Positions 1-12,329 are shown, counted from the first letter of the stretch. The stretch is 64,000 nucleotides of DNA from Adineta steineri (GCA_905250115.1 CAJNOI010000221.1:46987-110986), one strand, 5' to 3'. The notes: generated from the sequence alone by a model not told the origin. Made by a program: numbers and translations.

Positions 1-1649
1 GGATAGATTATACACTTCTGCACTACTCAGTGGGGTACTACCATCAGTGCTTCCACCAGCAACTAACATATTTCCATTTGCCAATGTGACTTGTGTGTGA
101 TATTTTCGTGCAACTCTCATGCTACCAGTAAGTACCCACACTAAAAAGGAACATTCAAAGACAGCTTATAATGAAATTTTAATCTAAAACGTTTTCACTA
201 GCATTTCTAGCTAGATTTTGTCAAGAAATAGTTAATATATTTTCAGTTGATTCTATTTTGCATGTTACAAAATACTCCGAATTTGATCAAAACACCTCTC
301 ACTAACCTAACGGCTTTCTTAAGAAATATTTCAATAACTTTCGATAAACTCTCAATGAGAATAACTCCAGTAGGCTCCCTTCGATTGCTTCAAATCTTTG
401 AAGAAAAGCATTTCAAAATTTCGATCTCAATATCTCTAAATGACCCACTATCAGCTGCCATAACGAGATCTAACATATCGTCTTTTATATCATTTATACA
501 TAAAAACTACCTTCGTACTCCAGTCTGGTCGAGAAAAGTATATGCTCTGTACCTGGTATTGTGGTTGTTGTTGTGCTTGTGCTTGTAGTTATTGCTGTTA
601 TTGTAGGTGATATTGTAGTCGAAACTGAAAGAATACTTTATCTTTTAATAAATGAATCTTTGTAAGTTCTATTGTTTTTTATATCAATCATAGAATCGTT
701 TTGTAAAATTCATCGATACTCACTATGAGAAGAAATTCGTTTCGATTTATCTATCTTACCTGTTGACAGGATTACATCAAATCCGCAAAATCGAGATAAA
801 ACTGTATATGATGCAAGATTTTTTACAATAGTAAATGTAGTCGAGCTAGGTTTCGATTGTATATCGGCCTTGGTTGGAAGTATACATTGTGTAATACAAT
901 AAGCAGTCTTGCATTTCGTTTTTGGGCACTCATTAATGATGATTATCATTCTAATTTTATCACCTTGGCTTACACTAGAACCTGCTTGAGTTGCATTGCA
1001 AGATACTGCACCTCTACAAGAATGAATAATATGAAAGTTTTTCCACTTAACAAAAAAGTTCTTAAAGTAGCTGACCGTAGTTGTCGTTTTTTCTTCTTGG
1101 TGCTTGTAATACTACCAGTCTCCAAGGAGACCGATTTAACACTTAACACATCGTTAGGGTAACCCATTTTGTCATTAAACTGTAACATAAAAATAGTTAT
1201 GCTGCATACTATATGAGAAAGAATATAAAAGTACCTGACGACTAAGTGAATCATCATTAGTAACTGATTCCCCAGTGCTACTGCTGAAATCAGTAGCAAA
1301 TACCATGTTCAAATTTGCATCTATCAAGAAATATAAAAGTAGAATGAAACAATTAGTAAAAACACTATTCTCTTTTACCACTATTCACTGCAGCATTAAC
1401 ATCTTTCTTCGATAAGTACAACGGAATTAGTGAACACACTATTGCAACCGCAATGAGAAAAAGTATCACTAAAAATATACATATGCCTCCTATTGGTAAC
1501 CATCCTGCTCTTCGTCTAAAAATGAGACATGAAGAATATGAAAAAAATTGATTAATAGTCATGGATTCATACGTGGTTTCTGTAGTCGCACGATCAGTAT
1601 TACCACGAAAATTTTGAAGATAATTACCCATATCTAAGATAAATGTCAA
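1..1649 (-). CDS. membrane-anchored Kelch-repeat protein, 5' part (incomplete at left edge)
   Basis: Multi-exon gene running off the left edge. Exons read by eye: 1649-1379, 1320-1235, one starting at 1179, one ending at 760, 624-553 and 140-1. Phases agree across every junction I could define; the third/fourth exon boundary (about 1110-1010) is unresolved. Exon 1 encodes a cytoplasmic head and a signal anchor around GWLPIGGICIF...LIPLYLSKKD, so type II topology is likely. A Cys-containing ectodomain follows, then a Thr-rich linker (exon 624-553), then a Kelch repeat with HTQVTLANGNMLVAGG and LSSAEVYN. Kelch repeats form beta-propeller blades for protein binding; the partner is unknown. The last intron (552-141) is long for this window and could hide an exon. 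Start is either the ATG at 1649 or the in-frame ATG at 1631. Confidence 0.75.
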
Positions 1650-2410
1650 ATGTTAATTTTCTCTCGCAGCTAGTCAACATTTATAACATTCACAAATGTA
1701 ATAGCAGATAGACTTATTCTACTTTATCTCATAACAATGACATACTATCTATAAAATGGAGAGACATTATAAAATAGAATTCTCATTCCAAAATAAACAA
1801 AGGGATAAAAAAATGTTTATATATCCAAAGAGAAATTTGAAAAATAATGTAAGAGATACTCATAATTCATACACGAGTATATCCTGAATTTTATTAACGC
1901 ATAATAGAGTATAAGAGTTTACAGAGAATGAATAGAATCTAAAATGCTTTATGAGAATATACTGAAGTTTTTTTGCGGTCTATCAGAATCTCTCTTCATG
2001 GCTCTGCGAATGTTTTTGCATATAGTTTCATTATCATCAACTTTCGTCAATAATCTTTAACACTCGTAGACTCTAGTAGATCCTAACCAACACTATTGAA
2101 AGTACCAATAAACCCTAGCACAGAGTAAATCCTTATAAGATTGGGTTGTTTTTTAATGGCTCCGTAACTTGTTTGAATCACTTGACGAAAAGTCGTGACT
2201 GTAAACAAGCCAAAAAAAAGAATTTCAAAACTCGCTAATTGAAACAAGGACATAAACAAGCCAAAGCTACTACATCTAATAAGCACTGTATGAAAACAAA
2301 TGCTGCTAAATCAAATCAATGAATCAAATAGACTAAAAGCCTACAATTAAATTTAAGCGAACCACTAAAAACACAGAAAACATAAAGCAATATCCTACCA
2401 CAATCAAAGT
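1650..2410. other. non-coding stretch upstream of the Kelch gene
   Basis: AT-rich sequence with stops in all frames apart from short chance frames. I see no gene. It should hold the promoter and 5' UTR of the leftward Kelch gene, but no clear TATA box could be fixed. Confidence 0.5.
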
Positions 2411-2419
2411 TGAAGTAAA

Positions 2420-3310
2420 ACCGTCGAATATACTTGTTGTGAATCTAAATGAAGTTGACAAGCAATGAAACGAATATATAAAGAGCAGATGCTTAGTTCA
2501 TGCATAAAAATGATTTTTCGTTTTGTACGCTTGTTATTCATCTTCATAAAACAACAAGCAAGCAATTAAATAGAAAAGAAATTACATATTTCCATTTAAT
2601 ATATATGTAATAGTTACTCCGTATAATGAGCATAAATAAGAAAAAAAAAGATGAGTTATTGATCATGTTTTTCACACTCACATCGAAAATACGTGTACGT
2701 TATTATAGATAGGAGCCGAGAGTGTGACAAATTATCAATTATTACTACATTTCAGTAGATTTTTACTGTTTAATTTTATTTTTTCAAGCAGAAATTTACT
2801 TTTCTATACAGTTTCTGTGAATTGTTATAAATAAAAATACAAAACAGAAATGGAAGATTTACTTTTATATATTTATACAAAATGTGAGTTTCTACTTGAA
2901 AAAATAAAAGTGAAACAATGAAAATCTACTCAAAAGTAGTGATAACTGATAATTTGTCACACTCTCAACTCTTAATTATGATAATGTATACGTATTTCGA
3001 GTGTAGGTGTGAAAAACATGATCAATAACTCATTTTTTTCTTCTTATTCATGCTCATTATACGCAATAACTATTATATATATGTTAAATGGAGATATGTA
3101 ATTTCTTTTCTATTTAATTGCTTGTTTGTTGTTTTATGAAGATGAATAATAAGCGCACAAAACGAAAAAATCATTTTTATGCATGAAATAAGCGTATAAA
3201 GAGAAAAATAATTGGACACCGTTTGCTGTTTACATATTCGTTTCATTACTTGTTATTTTCATTTAGATTCACGACAAATGTATTTGGATATTACTTCAAG
3301 ATGATTACTA
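2420..3310. repeat. long imperfect inverted repeat, about 890 bp
   Basis: The left arm (about 2420-2850) reappears as the reverse complement in the right arm (about 2880-3310). Blocks such as GTGAATCTAAATGAA, CATGCATAAAAATGATTTTT, CAATTAAATAGAAAAGAAAT, TTGATCATGTTTTTCACAC and GAGAGTGTGACAAATTATCA occur in both arms in the same order. By eye the arms are roughly 85-90% alike in the core, with small indels towards the outer ends. No coding sequence lies inside. It could be a decayed foldback or MITE-type element or an inverted duplication. A transcript across it would fold into long double-stranded RNA. Confidence 0.8.
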
Positions 3311-3971
3311 ATATATCATTTCTACTTAATTTATGTCATTCGAACAACATCTTCTGTTAATTTTTAATCCGTACGTTCCTGTACATATATCTCTTTTATA
3401 TGTGAAAAAACATACACTATATGATTGCGTACAACGAAAAGAAAATAAAAAATTCAGAGTTTAATATGATCGTATGTTGACAACGATCATAATACTCATT
3501 TTTTGTAGATCGTAGACGAACAGAAAAGATGAAAGTGATTGTGTAACAGAGAAAAATAACGAATAAAATCAGAAATAAATATGATCTTGGAACAGAAGAT
3601 ACAACTGAATAAATCAATTATTGAAGTAGATAAAAGTAGTACCGAAGTAATGAATTAGACGTTGTAAAAGCAATGAATAAATCAGATAATAGATCAGAAA
3701 AGAAGATTGGTATTTTTTTGTTTTTATTTTTGTAATATATTAAACAGTTGTCATACATAATAGAAATTGATCAATAGTTATTAAATTTCGTTTTTGGATT
3801 GATAAATAGTATAATCGTGTTTATACATATATTTTAACATATGAAGCATGATTGGTTATATCGACTATATAATATAGAATGAATTGATAATAAACTTTGT
3901 TGGAAAATATAATAAAAGCCTCTTATGGTTAGAAATTAATAAATACATATTCTATCATTGTCTAATAAAAC

Positions 3972-4076
3972 TACACTGGAAACAAAAAAGGTGTCATGCG
4001 AAACCTAAAAATGATTTTGTAGTAGCTACGAAACCTTTTTTAGGTTTCGCATGACATCTTTTTTGTTTTCAGTGTA
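3972..4076. mobile_element. 101-bp palindromic MITE with TA target duplication
   Basis: The element runs 3974-4074 and is flanked on both sides by TA (3972-3973 and 4075-4076). Its ends read CACTGGAAACAAAAAAGG and, inverted, CACTGAAAACAAAAAAGA. The inverted arms extend inward through GTCATGCGAAACCTAAAAA, leaving a loop of about 25 bp. A TA duplication and CACTG ends fit Tc1/mariner-type non-autonomous elements. It has no coding capacity. Confidence 0.75.
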
Positions 4077-4302
4077 TAATTCCATACTGACTAGGAAGAT
4101 TCTTTATAACACAAGTAACGTTCGTCTGGAGACTAGCTTTATTCTTTCTCGTAGAAATGATGTGCCTTATCACGGTACTGTATTCAAATGTCGACCCCAG
4201 TAAGCATAGAAAGTCTCAAGGCAAGTTAGTAATGATTATTTACTTCTGATTAGCCATATGCTAACGAAGTGACTAGATTATGACATGCAGCGGATAGTAT
4301 CA

Positions 4303-4397
4303 GAGTAGGTGTGGGTATGAGTTTCGATTATCTTTTTCTCAGTCTGATCCACAGAAACACTCGCGCTCTCACACATATCCACACATACGTCCTCAAT
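4303..4397. repeat. telomere-like hairpin element
   Basis: A G-rich arm (GTAGGTGTGGGTATGAG) is followed about 45 bp later by a C-rich arm (CACACATATCCACACATACG, then TCCTCAA). It belongs to the dispersed G-arm/C-arm family in this window and lies in intergenic DNA. Confidence 0.55.
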
Positions 4398-4816
4398 ACG
4401 AATGCATTTGTATTTCTATAGACAAAGATCATAAATGAGTAGCTCATATCGCTTTAATTCTATAGATTGAACTCACAGTCAATTATTAGAAGATTTCTTG
4501 AGTAATCATTTTTATCTTTATTTTAAACGTATCAGCATGCATATACAATCACAACGACATCAAGCCCAACGAAGTACAGCAAAAGAGAAACGACCGCATG
4601 TATATTTATATAAGATAATGTATATGTATATGCAGAGTATAATACGAGAAAACAAGCACAACAAATGATGAAAATATGCAAGCGAAGATATCATATAAGA
4701 AAGAGACATGCTTTAAGGTTGAACACTCATGACAAATCAAGAAGAAGTCAACACATTAACTGGCTTTTTTAAAGTTTTACTGTTAACGATAATAATCAAT
4801 AGTAAGTCATTATACA

Positions 4817-6835
4817 CTAGCATGTTGTTAGATTAAACATTTGTATTCGATTATTATATCTATCAGAAACCAATAGGTTACCATATTTATCAAAGAGGAC
4901 TGTTTCAAGAAAATATAATTGATCTGATGCTGTTCCTGGTATACCACCAGCGACTGTAGTGCCATTACTTGCATTTGGCAGCCAACGTTGAATACGATTG
5001 TTATCTAGATATCAAGAAAAGTAAAATGAGAATGTCTAATCTATGGAATATTCTCTTTTCTTAAAATTGCTCTTACTTGTATCAGCTATATAGAGAGTTC
5101 CACTACTATCGACTATTATAGATCTTGGATAATTCAACTGATTCGCTCCACTTCCAGCTCCATTACCTCCAGCGACAACTGTTCCATAAGTTGCATTCGT
5201 TGAACCGGATGGAAATTTCAATACACGATGATTACCACTATCGGCAACGTACAAAGAATTTGTATATAAATAATCATAGTAAGCACCAACTGGACCTGAC
5301 AGTTGATTCAAAGCATATCCATTACCATTGCCACCTATATATGAAAATAAAACCAATATTAAACGAGAGATCTCTTTGAAAGAACATTATATACCTGCTG
5401 CAATCATCGCTGTTGTATTACCACCCACAAATTTGTATACTGCACTGTCATTGTAGCTAACTACATAAATATCATCATCGAAAGAGACAGTCAATGGATT
5501 TATGGATATTGATGTTGCTAGACCTACAGAACTGAAAAGTGTTCCAGATGTCGTCGAATTCGAATTTGATGGAAATATAACGACCTGACTACAATAGAAA
5601 TCCGATACATACAATCGACCAAAACTATCAACACCTATTCCGTAAGGAGCTTCAAACTGATTCATGTTGCAACCGTATCCATTACTTCCAGCAATTACTA
5701 TTGCAACTGAAGGTGAATTATCAAGAGAGAATTGTAGAATACGTTGATTTCCACTATCCGCAACAAATAACATATTGTTAAAACCGTCATAATACATTCC
5801 AATTGGACTAGAAAGAAATGAAAGGTTGGAGCCAGGTGTACCTGATTGGCTCCCAAATATAGTAGTTGCAGTTTGTGACCAGGATGATTGAGAAGATAGA
5901 GAACATACTATAAAAAAGAAAGAAAAAAACAACAATTTTACTATCCAACACTTATAGACCAGTTCAGACATCATAACTAAAATGTTCTCATTATATTTTT
6001 ATGACTAACTTGTCGAGAAACGTTATATATGATGTAATGAGCATAAATTGTAAATAGTTGTACCAAATTATGTCTCTTACATTATCGTAATTTGTACATT
6101 ATACCAACAACATACATCTTTTTTCAATAACTTGAGAAGTTTTAAATAATTTACCTGTTGTTGTCGTTGTTGTCGATGATGATGTTGTTGTTGAAGTCAT
6201 CTGATCTATATTGAAAAAATGAGATTACAAAAGGGACAGGATAATTGGATATGGCTTCGCCCAAAACCTTGCAGGCTTCGTTCTGCTAATAGTGTAGGTG
6301 ATTATGGATGCATTATGATAAATTTTACATAAGTTCCAATGGATTTACAAACCTTACGGCTTCTATAATGTTTATTTATAGCTATAGTGGTACTATAATA
6401 GTTCAAGCCGGCGAGTCTACATAAAATGCAACTTTAGCATTGGTTCATTTGGAGTCCTATACATCTGTGAGCAGATGTGTTCTATTTATACTAACCCGAT
6501 GGAAATCGTGTTCCACTAATAACATTCATACTAACAGCATCGATATCAGCCAATATACTTTCATTTTGATTCAACATATTATCAAATAATTCACAATTAA
6601 AAGTTGATCGATGAAAAGTGGCTGCTCTGCATTGACTTTGAGTTAAACAGGCTACTTGACAATTCATAATATTTGATGTAAAAACATTAATGAATGGTAA
6701 ACAACTTGTATTGGCACATTGAAACTTGGAATCAATCATTAAAGACATTATCATTGATTGTATATCTTCTCCGACTACTTGTGTAATAGTCATAAATAAA
6801 AGCCATAAACAAATTCTTCCCGAAGCCATTACCAA
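4817..6835 (-). CDS. secreted PAN-like / Thr-rich / NHL-repeat protein
   Basis: Five exons: 6835-6496, 6205-6155, 5907-5395, 5334-5077 and 5004-4817, all joined at phase-1 introns. Exon 1 encodes a signal peptide (...ICLWLLFMTITQVVG) and a Cys-rich PAN/Apple-like domain with CANTSCLPF, C-x3-C and C-x4-F spacing. Exon 2 is a Ser/Thr linker (TSTTTSSSTTTTTT). Exons 3-5 carry about five NHL repeats ending in motifs such as LFVADSGNQRILQF, LYVADSGNHRVLKF and NNRIQMF, presumably an extracellular beta-propeller. An ATG at 5974 would give a hydrophobic leader and a separate NHL gene. I reject it because a strong pyrimidine tract and AG lie at 5924-5908 and the phase matches the Thr-rich exon. The ligand is unknown. 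No C-terminal anchor is visible. Confidence 0.8.
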
Positions 6836-8424
6836 CTAGACTGTAAGTTGATGAAATGAGTTTAACTCATAATACAAGAGAAAACAATTGTTGAGAAATA
6901 AATTCTATTTCTTTTTTGTTTCTTTCTCTCTTTTTTTTCTCAATTGATTTCATGATTGCAGTAAAAAAAGCAATCTTGACTTTTTTATTTTGAAAGAAAT
7001 ACATTCATTCGAAGAAATCATTTTCCTATGTGTTTAAATGTTAGCTGAAGACAAGTATATTCACAAATAAAGCTTTTGAGTTATATGAAAAATGTATAAC
7101 AGCATGAACGATCCATCCAACAAAATTGAATTTGAAAAGAAAATATAATTAACATTTAGTTGTAGATAAAATTTTCTATAAAAAATGGATTAATTCAATT
7201 GAAAATAATTTATATATTCAAATCTGAATATTTCAAATGTATCAGTGACCTATCACATCATTCATATCGAATAAAGCCAATCTTTAATATCTAAACGAAG
7301 AATAATTAGATGAGTTGTTTGATTAGTCAAGAGAACTGAACACTTTTTCAAAATCAGATACACTCGAGTTAGGTTTTTCGAGTGTCCACAATACAAAGTA
7401 TAATAACATTTCGAGAATTTCTTTTCGTGTTATTCTTCCATTTTCGATTGATCATGATTTGTAATTCAATAGATTATCATATTTTGCTTCATCGATTTGA
7501 AAATGATCCAAACAGTTACGATTCATATCTATGTGGAATAATATTAGCATCATATTTATTAGATAAATTAATACAAACACTTTTTTTTAGTATTCTAATG
7601 TAGTTTAAATAATTGTTTATCAAAACAACATACCCTAACGTATTTTTTTCTCACTAAGAAATATTCATATAGAAAATGCTGCCTTTTTCTGAGTGGCTGC
7701 CTAATTCGACTTCGAATATAAATGGAAAAAAACTCGAAACGCAGTATTCTCACAGTCGAACAAAAATTTCTAAACCGAAATTCATAGTTCCGATTCGAAG
7801 GTACTTATGTTAGTTTAGAAAAAAAAGGAAAAGAAAAAGTTTACTTAAATAATAATTTATAATTAAAATACGAAGGCATCTATGTTAGTTTAGAAAAGAA
7901 AGGAAAAGAAAAAATTTACCTAAATTACAAGTTACACGGCGCAATTGGTGCTGATTATCTACTGAAAGAATGTGATCAGATCGGTCAGCATACTTAAAAT
8001 AAGATAAAGATTTGTTTTAGTTCATCAATCGAATCACTTCTCAAAAAGTCTTTTACTATGAATCGTTTTACTTACTTCAAGCTCTTAAATAAACACCTGG
8101 TCGTTCGTCGGCCTAAAGGGTGGATGTGATTTCCTAGTATGTGATTTTCGGCTGTTTTTCGAGAAGTTTTGGTTTTGTGAACATCTAATATTTCTACTTT
8201 TAGCATGCATCTGAATATAGTGTTGATTTCTCTAATAATTTACGTAATGTCAATAAGATAAACTTAATTATTACATTTAAAGCAGTTTTCATTTTTATTG
8301 AGCTTACTGTTGTTGAAATCTGAGAGTGTAAAAGTTTTGTTTCGGGGCTTTTCGGACAAGATGTCACATAAATAAAATAAAAAATATATGATTTGATAGA
8401 GTAACCGATGCTCGATCCGCATAT
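6836..8424. other. non-coding stretch
   Basis: AT-rich, with no convincing gene. A 74-codon frame at 7382-7603 starts at a non-ATG codon and has no recognisable domain. A tandem duplication lies at 7796-7930. The promoter of the leftward PAN-like/NHL gene should lie just above 6835. Confidence 0.5.
7796..7930. repeat. 75-bp tandem duplication
   Basis: Two copies start with CGAAGG at 7796 and 7871. They share TATGTTAGTTTAGAAAA, AAAGGAAAAGAAAAA and TTTAC-TTAAAT with a handful of substitutions. Non-coding. Confidence 0.8.
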
Positions 8425-8498
8425 ATCTTGAGGGTGTGGGTGTTATAATCTTCTCTCATCTACACTCACCCACACACACCCACTCACATCCTCAAGAT
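8425..8498. repeat. telomere-like hairpin element
   Basis: This is the clearest member of the family. The left arm ATCTTGAGGGTGTGGGTG is mirrored by the right arm CACTCACATCCTCAAGAT, with further C-rich telomere-like units inside (CACCCACACACACCC). The inverted match extends past the telomere-like core into ATCTTGA/TCAAGAT. The central spacer TATAATCTTCTC is shared with the copy at 12964. Confidence 0.85.
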
Positions 8499-8775
8499 GC
8501 TTATCAAGTTTATCAGCAATTCGAATAACACCAACGATGAGCGCTCTTCGACCTTGGATGAATTTGTTGAGAATCTCTGAACGGCAATGAGCATACATTG
8601 GAATTTGCTATTGACAACGAGAATAATAAAGTCGTCTAATGCGTTTGATATAATTTTTTCAGGTGTAGAGAAGCAAAAGTTGCCGTCGAGAATGCTAAAT
8701 TGCTTCTATCGCAACAGTTTCGTCTATTGAGTTTCTCCCCACCGGCACAAGGCTGTCACTTTATGTGACAGGCAA

Positions 8776-9507
8776 GTGGCAGAGAAACGTCAGCATTTTT
8801 TAAAAAAATCTTTCTTCATAGTGTTTTTTTTCATTATTGTCTTTTACCAAGTAATAATGGCTTTCTCCGACGAACACGATCGAATACTCTCGGAAAAGAT
8901 CGACGATCAAGTTCTACGACTTCTAAAAGTTCGCGATATTGAAGATTTGATTGTGAAATATGACCGTTCTGCACGGGATCATTCTGATATTGTTCGTCGA
9001 TTGCGACGGTCCTTTGTCGATCGAGTAATCAATCATTTTGTCAATCGAGCGCTTGGTTCTGCCATCGGAGCCGATGAAATCAGCTTAACGTGCAACCTGA
9101 TCGAAGAGTATTGTTGTAAACATGAAACGGATCTTCATGTGATCTTCGACTACTTTCACAGTGATATTGCAACTGTGGTAATGAATAGAGGTTTAGTGCC
9201 AAACTGGACTTCATATCTGCTCAATCCAATAACAAAACCGATTGCACGTTCCTTATTTGTCAAACACTGTCCAGAACAAGCTGTACAAAGAATCACGGCA
9301 CAGTTGTGTCCTACGATGGCAGACAAAAACCCGTGCATACAACCGTCATCTGCATCGAATGAAACAATCACGCGATTAAAGAAATATGTACTGCTGTCGA
9401 TGATACTTCTCGTCGTCAACTGGATACAGACTCAGCTTTTCGCCATTAGTTCTGCTTTCTTTGTCGCAGTAACTATGTTCGCCATTATCTGGACAAAAAT
9501 AATATGA
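8776..9507 (+). CDS. hypothetical membrane protein
   Basis: Open frame of up to 243 residues with no recognisable family. The first ATG is at 8857; the frame extends upstream to 8731 without an ATG, so an upstream exon or the 8857 start is more likely than the GTG at 8776. A hydrophobic stretch (SFFIVFFFIIVFYQVIM) lies upstream of the internal ATG. It is followed by a charged helical region rich in Asp, Arg and Glu, a Cys-containing middle (CNLIEEYCCKH, KHCPEQ, AQLCPTM) and two hydrophobic segments near the C-terminus (VLLSMILLVVNWIQ and FAISSAFFVAVTMFAIIW). The C-terminus therefore probably inserts in a membrane. GC content is higher than the flanks, which supports coding. A telomere-like hairpin lies about 280 bp upstream. 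Function unknown. Confidence 0.5.
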   Translation: MAEKRQHFLKKSFFIVFFFIIVFYQVIMAFSDEHDRILSEKIDDQVLRLLKVRDIEDLIVKYDRSARDHSDIVRRLRRSFVDRVINHFVNRALGSAIGADEISLTCNLIEEYCCKHETDLHVIFDYFHSDIATVVMNRGLVPNWTSYLLNPITKPIARSLFVKHCPEQAVQRITAQLCPTMADKNPCIQPSSASNETITRLKKYVLLSMILLVVNWIQTQLFAISSAFFVAVTMFAIIWTKII

Positions 9508-10100
9508 ACGTTGTTCTATTATAATAATGATTGTCAGAGCTTCGTAGAACGCAAAAAATAAAGATGCTGCGGGAAGGAGAGCGAGATAAATCTATTTGGG
9601 GACCACGACAAGCATATATGATACAGAAATATCATACGCCTGTTCTCATATATTGGAGCTAAGAGAGGGTGTGGGTGTGACTGTGGACTATTTAATCAGT
9701 AGCAATGCTCAAGTCCAAACCCATCTACATCCTCACGCACATACACATCCATCCCTTCGCACTACAAGAAATTCAATTCAATTTCGGAGAAAAACAGTCC
9801 AGTCGTTACGTATACGTTTGCGTATTATTTCGAAACGACTTGCGTTACGAAAAAAAAGTTTTCAATTCAGTCTAAGCTGCGACGTGCAAGTTTGATTTTT
9901 CTGTGGAAGAGAACGAAAAAAAAAAGAAATCTGGAGTGTTATTAAAAAAATGTGACTTATCATAGTCAACAGTGACAGTAATAAAAAGAATTTGTATGAT
10001 ACAGACGAGAGGAAAACGAAATAATAAGAAAGATTTTGAAGGACACAATCAACTTGTTTAAAAAAAAACAACGTTTATTTGCAGACGTAAAGTGAAAAAC
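9508..10100. other. non-coding stretch with a hairpin element
   Basis: No gene seen. It holds the telomere-like element at 9662-9740 and the presumed promoter/5' UTR of the RING gene. Confidence 0.5.
9662..9740. repeat. telomere-like hairpin element
   Basis: A G-rich arm (GAGAGGGTGTGGGTGTGA) and a C-rich arm (CCCATCTACATCCTCACGC) are separated by about 40 bp. Confidence 0.65.
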
Positions 10101-11364
10101 ATGACAAATACCGTGCAAAAGCTACCAACAAAAATCGTACGTGCAATCATCGCTGAAAATTTATCCCCAGACAATGTTATATATTATGACGAACATCAAA
10201 GTTGGGTATATACAAGATGCAGTGTTGATCCTATCAACACGTCACGACAAAGTCTTAACGAAGTTCAATCATCAAGCCTTGTCCAAAATGCACGTCCACT
10301 AGAGTCACTCGGTCCTTTTGGTAATCTGAAAAATCAAGTGTCTTATTTTACTCTCATCCATGAATTTTTTTGTTAATTTTATTTAGGTACGCAACCAACT
10401 GAGATCTCTATAACTATTGAACCAGGTGAAGTTATTTATAGAACAAAATCATTCAATATAATATTGAGTGATCTTTCTCAAGATAATGACGGCGAATGCT
10501 TAGGACAACATGCACCATTGGCGCCAATAACTTTGCACGGTACAGCTCGTAGTGTTTCCCATATTCCACATGATGCAACACATTTCTGTTGGGTTTATCC
10601 ACCGGTTGGACTAACTGAGTTATGTAAGAAAACAAAAAAAAGTATTGATAAAAAAGTTGCATTGGGTGATTTATCATGTACTTTCCTTGCTTTCGGCGGT
10701 TTTGTTTATTTTCGAATCAATAAATGTAATAATTACACAATGTTACAAGCTAATGCACTTGTGAAAGCTGATAATGGTCTCGTATTTCATGGACCTCATG
10801 AATGGCAATCTGCTTATACAGCTCATCTAGCTAAAAACGGTCGATTTCAGGTACGTTTATGTATCTTGACAATGATTAGTAAATTTATTTATTTTTCTAT
10901 TCGTAGGATGTTACTGTTTCGTCACTCATAGATTTGGGTATCAAATACTATTGTTTTATTAATCCAAACGAGAAGCTTTGTAGTTCTATTGAGGGTCAAC
11001 CAGTTTGGGCTCCTGCTAGAAATGGTGGTTTCGTCTATTTGTATGGATCTCCTGGAAATCCTCATCCTCTTGATCGTTATTTTTCCATTGCGGATGCACC
11101 CATCACTGAGCAAATCAGTACACAAGTTATGCCATTCTCATTAATTCGCAATCCACATAAAACCGTTGAACGATCAAGTTCATCCTTACCATCGCCCTCT
11201 TCGAATGTCGACAAAGATAGATTTAACTGTTCAATTTGTCTCGATCGAACAATTCAATGCATTTTAATTCCATGTAAACATATGTGTGCATGTGCTGAAT
11301 GTGCTCAAATGATCAACAAGAAACAAAACTCTCTGTGCCCAATATGTAGAGAAACGTTTACCGA
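10101..11364 (+). CDS. RING-finger protein, 3' end lost in assembly gap
   Basis: Exons 10101-10320, 10387-10850 and 10907-11364+, with agreeing phases. The start is ATG 10101; the GTG at 10092 is just upstream. The C-terminus is a C3HC4 RING of the RING-HC type: CSICLDRTIQC, then CKHMCACAEC, then CPICRETF. Such RINGs usually act as ubiquitin E3 ligases by recruiting an E2. The roughly 340 residues before it show no domain I recognise. A Ser-rich linker (SSSSLPSPSSN) separates them from the RING. The last zinc ligands are present before the Ns, so probably only a few residues and the stop are missing. Confidence 0.75.
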
Positions 11365-11464
11365 NNNNNNNNNNNNNNNNNNNNNNNNNNNNNNNNNNNN
11401 NNNNNNNNNNNNNNNNNNNNNNNNNNNNNNNNNNNNNNNNNNNNNNNNNNNNNNNNNNNNNNNN
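11365..11464. other. assembly gap (100 Ns)
   Basis: Exactly 100 Ns, the usual placeholder for a scaffold gap of unknown size. It cuts the RING gene just after its zinc-binding motif. Confidence 0.98.
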
Positions 11465-12329
11465 TTACCTATGCTGAGATATGTGCAAAATACAAAATGT
11501 CGCAAAACTTTTGAAACACTCGGTATATGATACATGATATCAGGATTGCACCCACAATCATTCTCAATTAAATGAAATTTTCTATTGAAGATGACAAACA
11601 CAGGTATGAAAGAATTATTTATAATCAATATCTAGAATTTCATATCGTTCAACGAAACGACAATTAACTGTTTCTCAAAAAACCACAAAAATCTTCTCCT
11701 CTATCGTTATCAGTCGTCAGCATAGAAAGATAATTACATTTCTTATACGTCCAATATTGATCATGCTGAGATATTGAGGGTGTGGGTATATGAAAGAAGA
11801 AGACACCCACACTCGCAAGATCAGGCATAAGATTATTATGTGAAAAATAACAACAGTAACATACAAGTCCATGATAAGTAAGAGGATCAGAAATACAATC
11901 AATCATACTTGTGTGAGTGCCACGTCAGACAGTGTCATCTATTTTGACGATAATGAAGTTTCATGAGATAAATGTAGATTTGATCAACACGAATAACATT
12001 TGAGAGAGTATATTCAGGTTAGCCCATATTATATTCGTTAATAACATAATTAAAATCTGGTTTGAGTGTATGCCTATAAAGAATAAAGTTAATGAAACAA
12101 AAAAAATCATGATTTAATCAAGTAGTATAGTTTTATTTTCAAATTAAAAATATTACTACACTGAAAATATCCCTAGTAAGTCAGTCGTTTCACTTCATCA
12201 TTCTTCGATGGCGACAATTTACATTAGAAATAGAACGAACAATAGAAATACGTTATCTTGAGTCATTTATATTTGACGATGACGTGTCAATGATAACATG
12301 ATAGAAGTAACACGTAGCTAATATCGGCA
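11465..12329. other. non-coding stretch between RING and GNAT genes
   Basis: No gene seen. Holds the hairpin element at 11771-11820. Confidence 0.5.
11771..11820. repeat. telomere-like hairpin element
   Basis: ATTGAGGGTGTGGGTAT is followed by CACCCACACTCGCAAGAT after about 17 bp. A compact member of the family. Confidence 0.75.

Noticed and set aside
247..588. Open frame of 113 codons, + strand
   Set aside because: It lies opposite the Thr-rich exon (624-553) and the following intron of the Kelch gene, and has no domain.
5908..5974. ATG 5974 with hydrophobic leader as the start of a separate NHL gene
   Set aside because: The leader is an intron end: pyrimidine tract plus AG at 5908, and the phase matches the Thr-rich exon at 6205-6155.
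7382..7603. 74-codon frame, + strand
   Set aside because: No ATG start, no domain, composition like the flanks.
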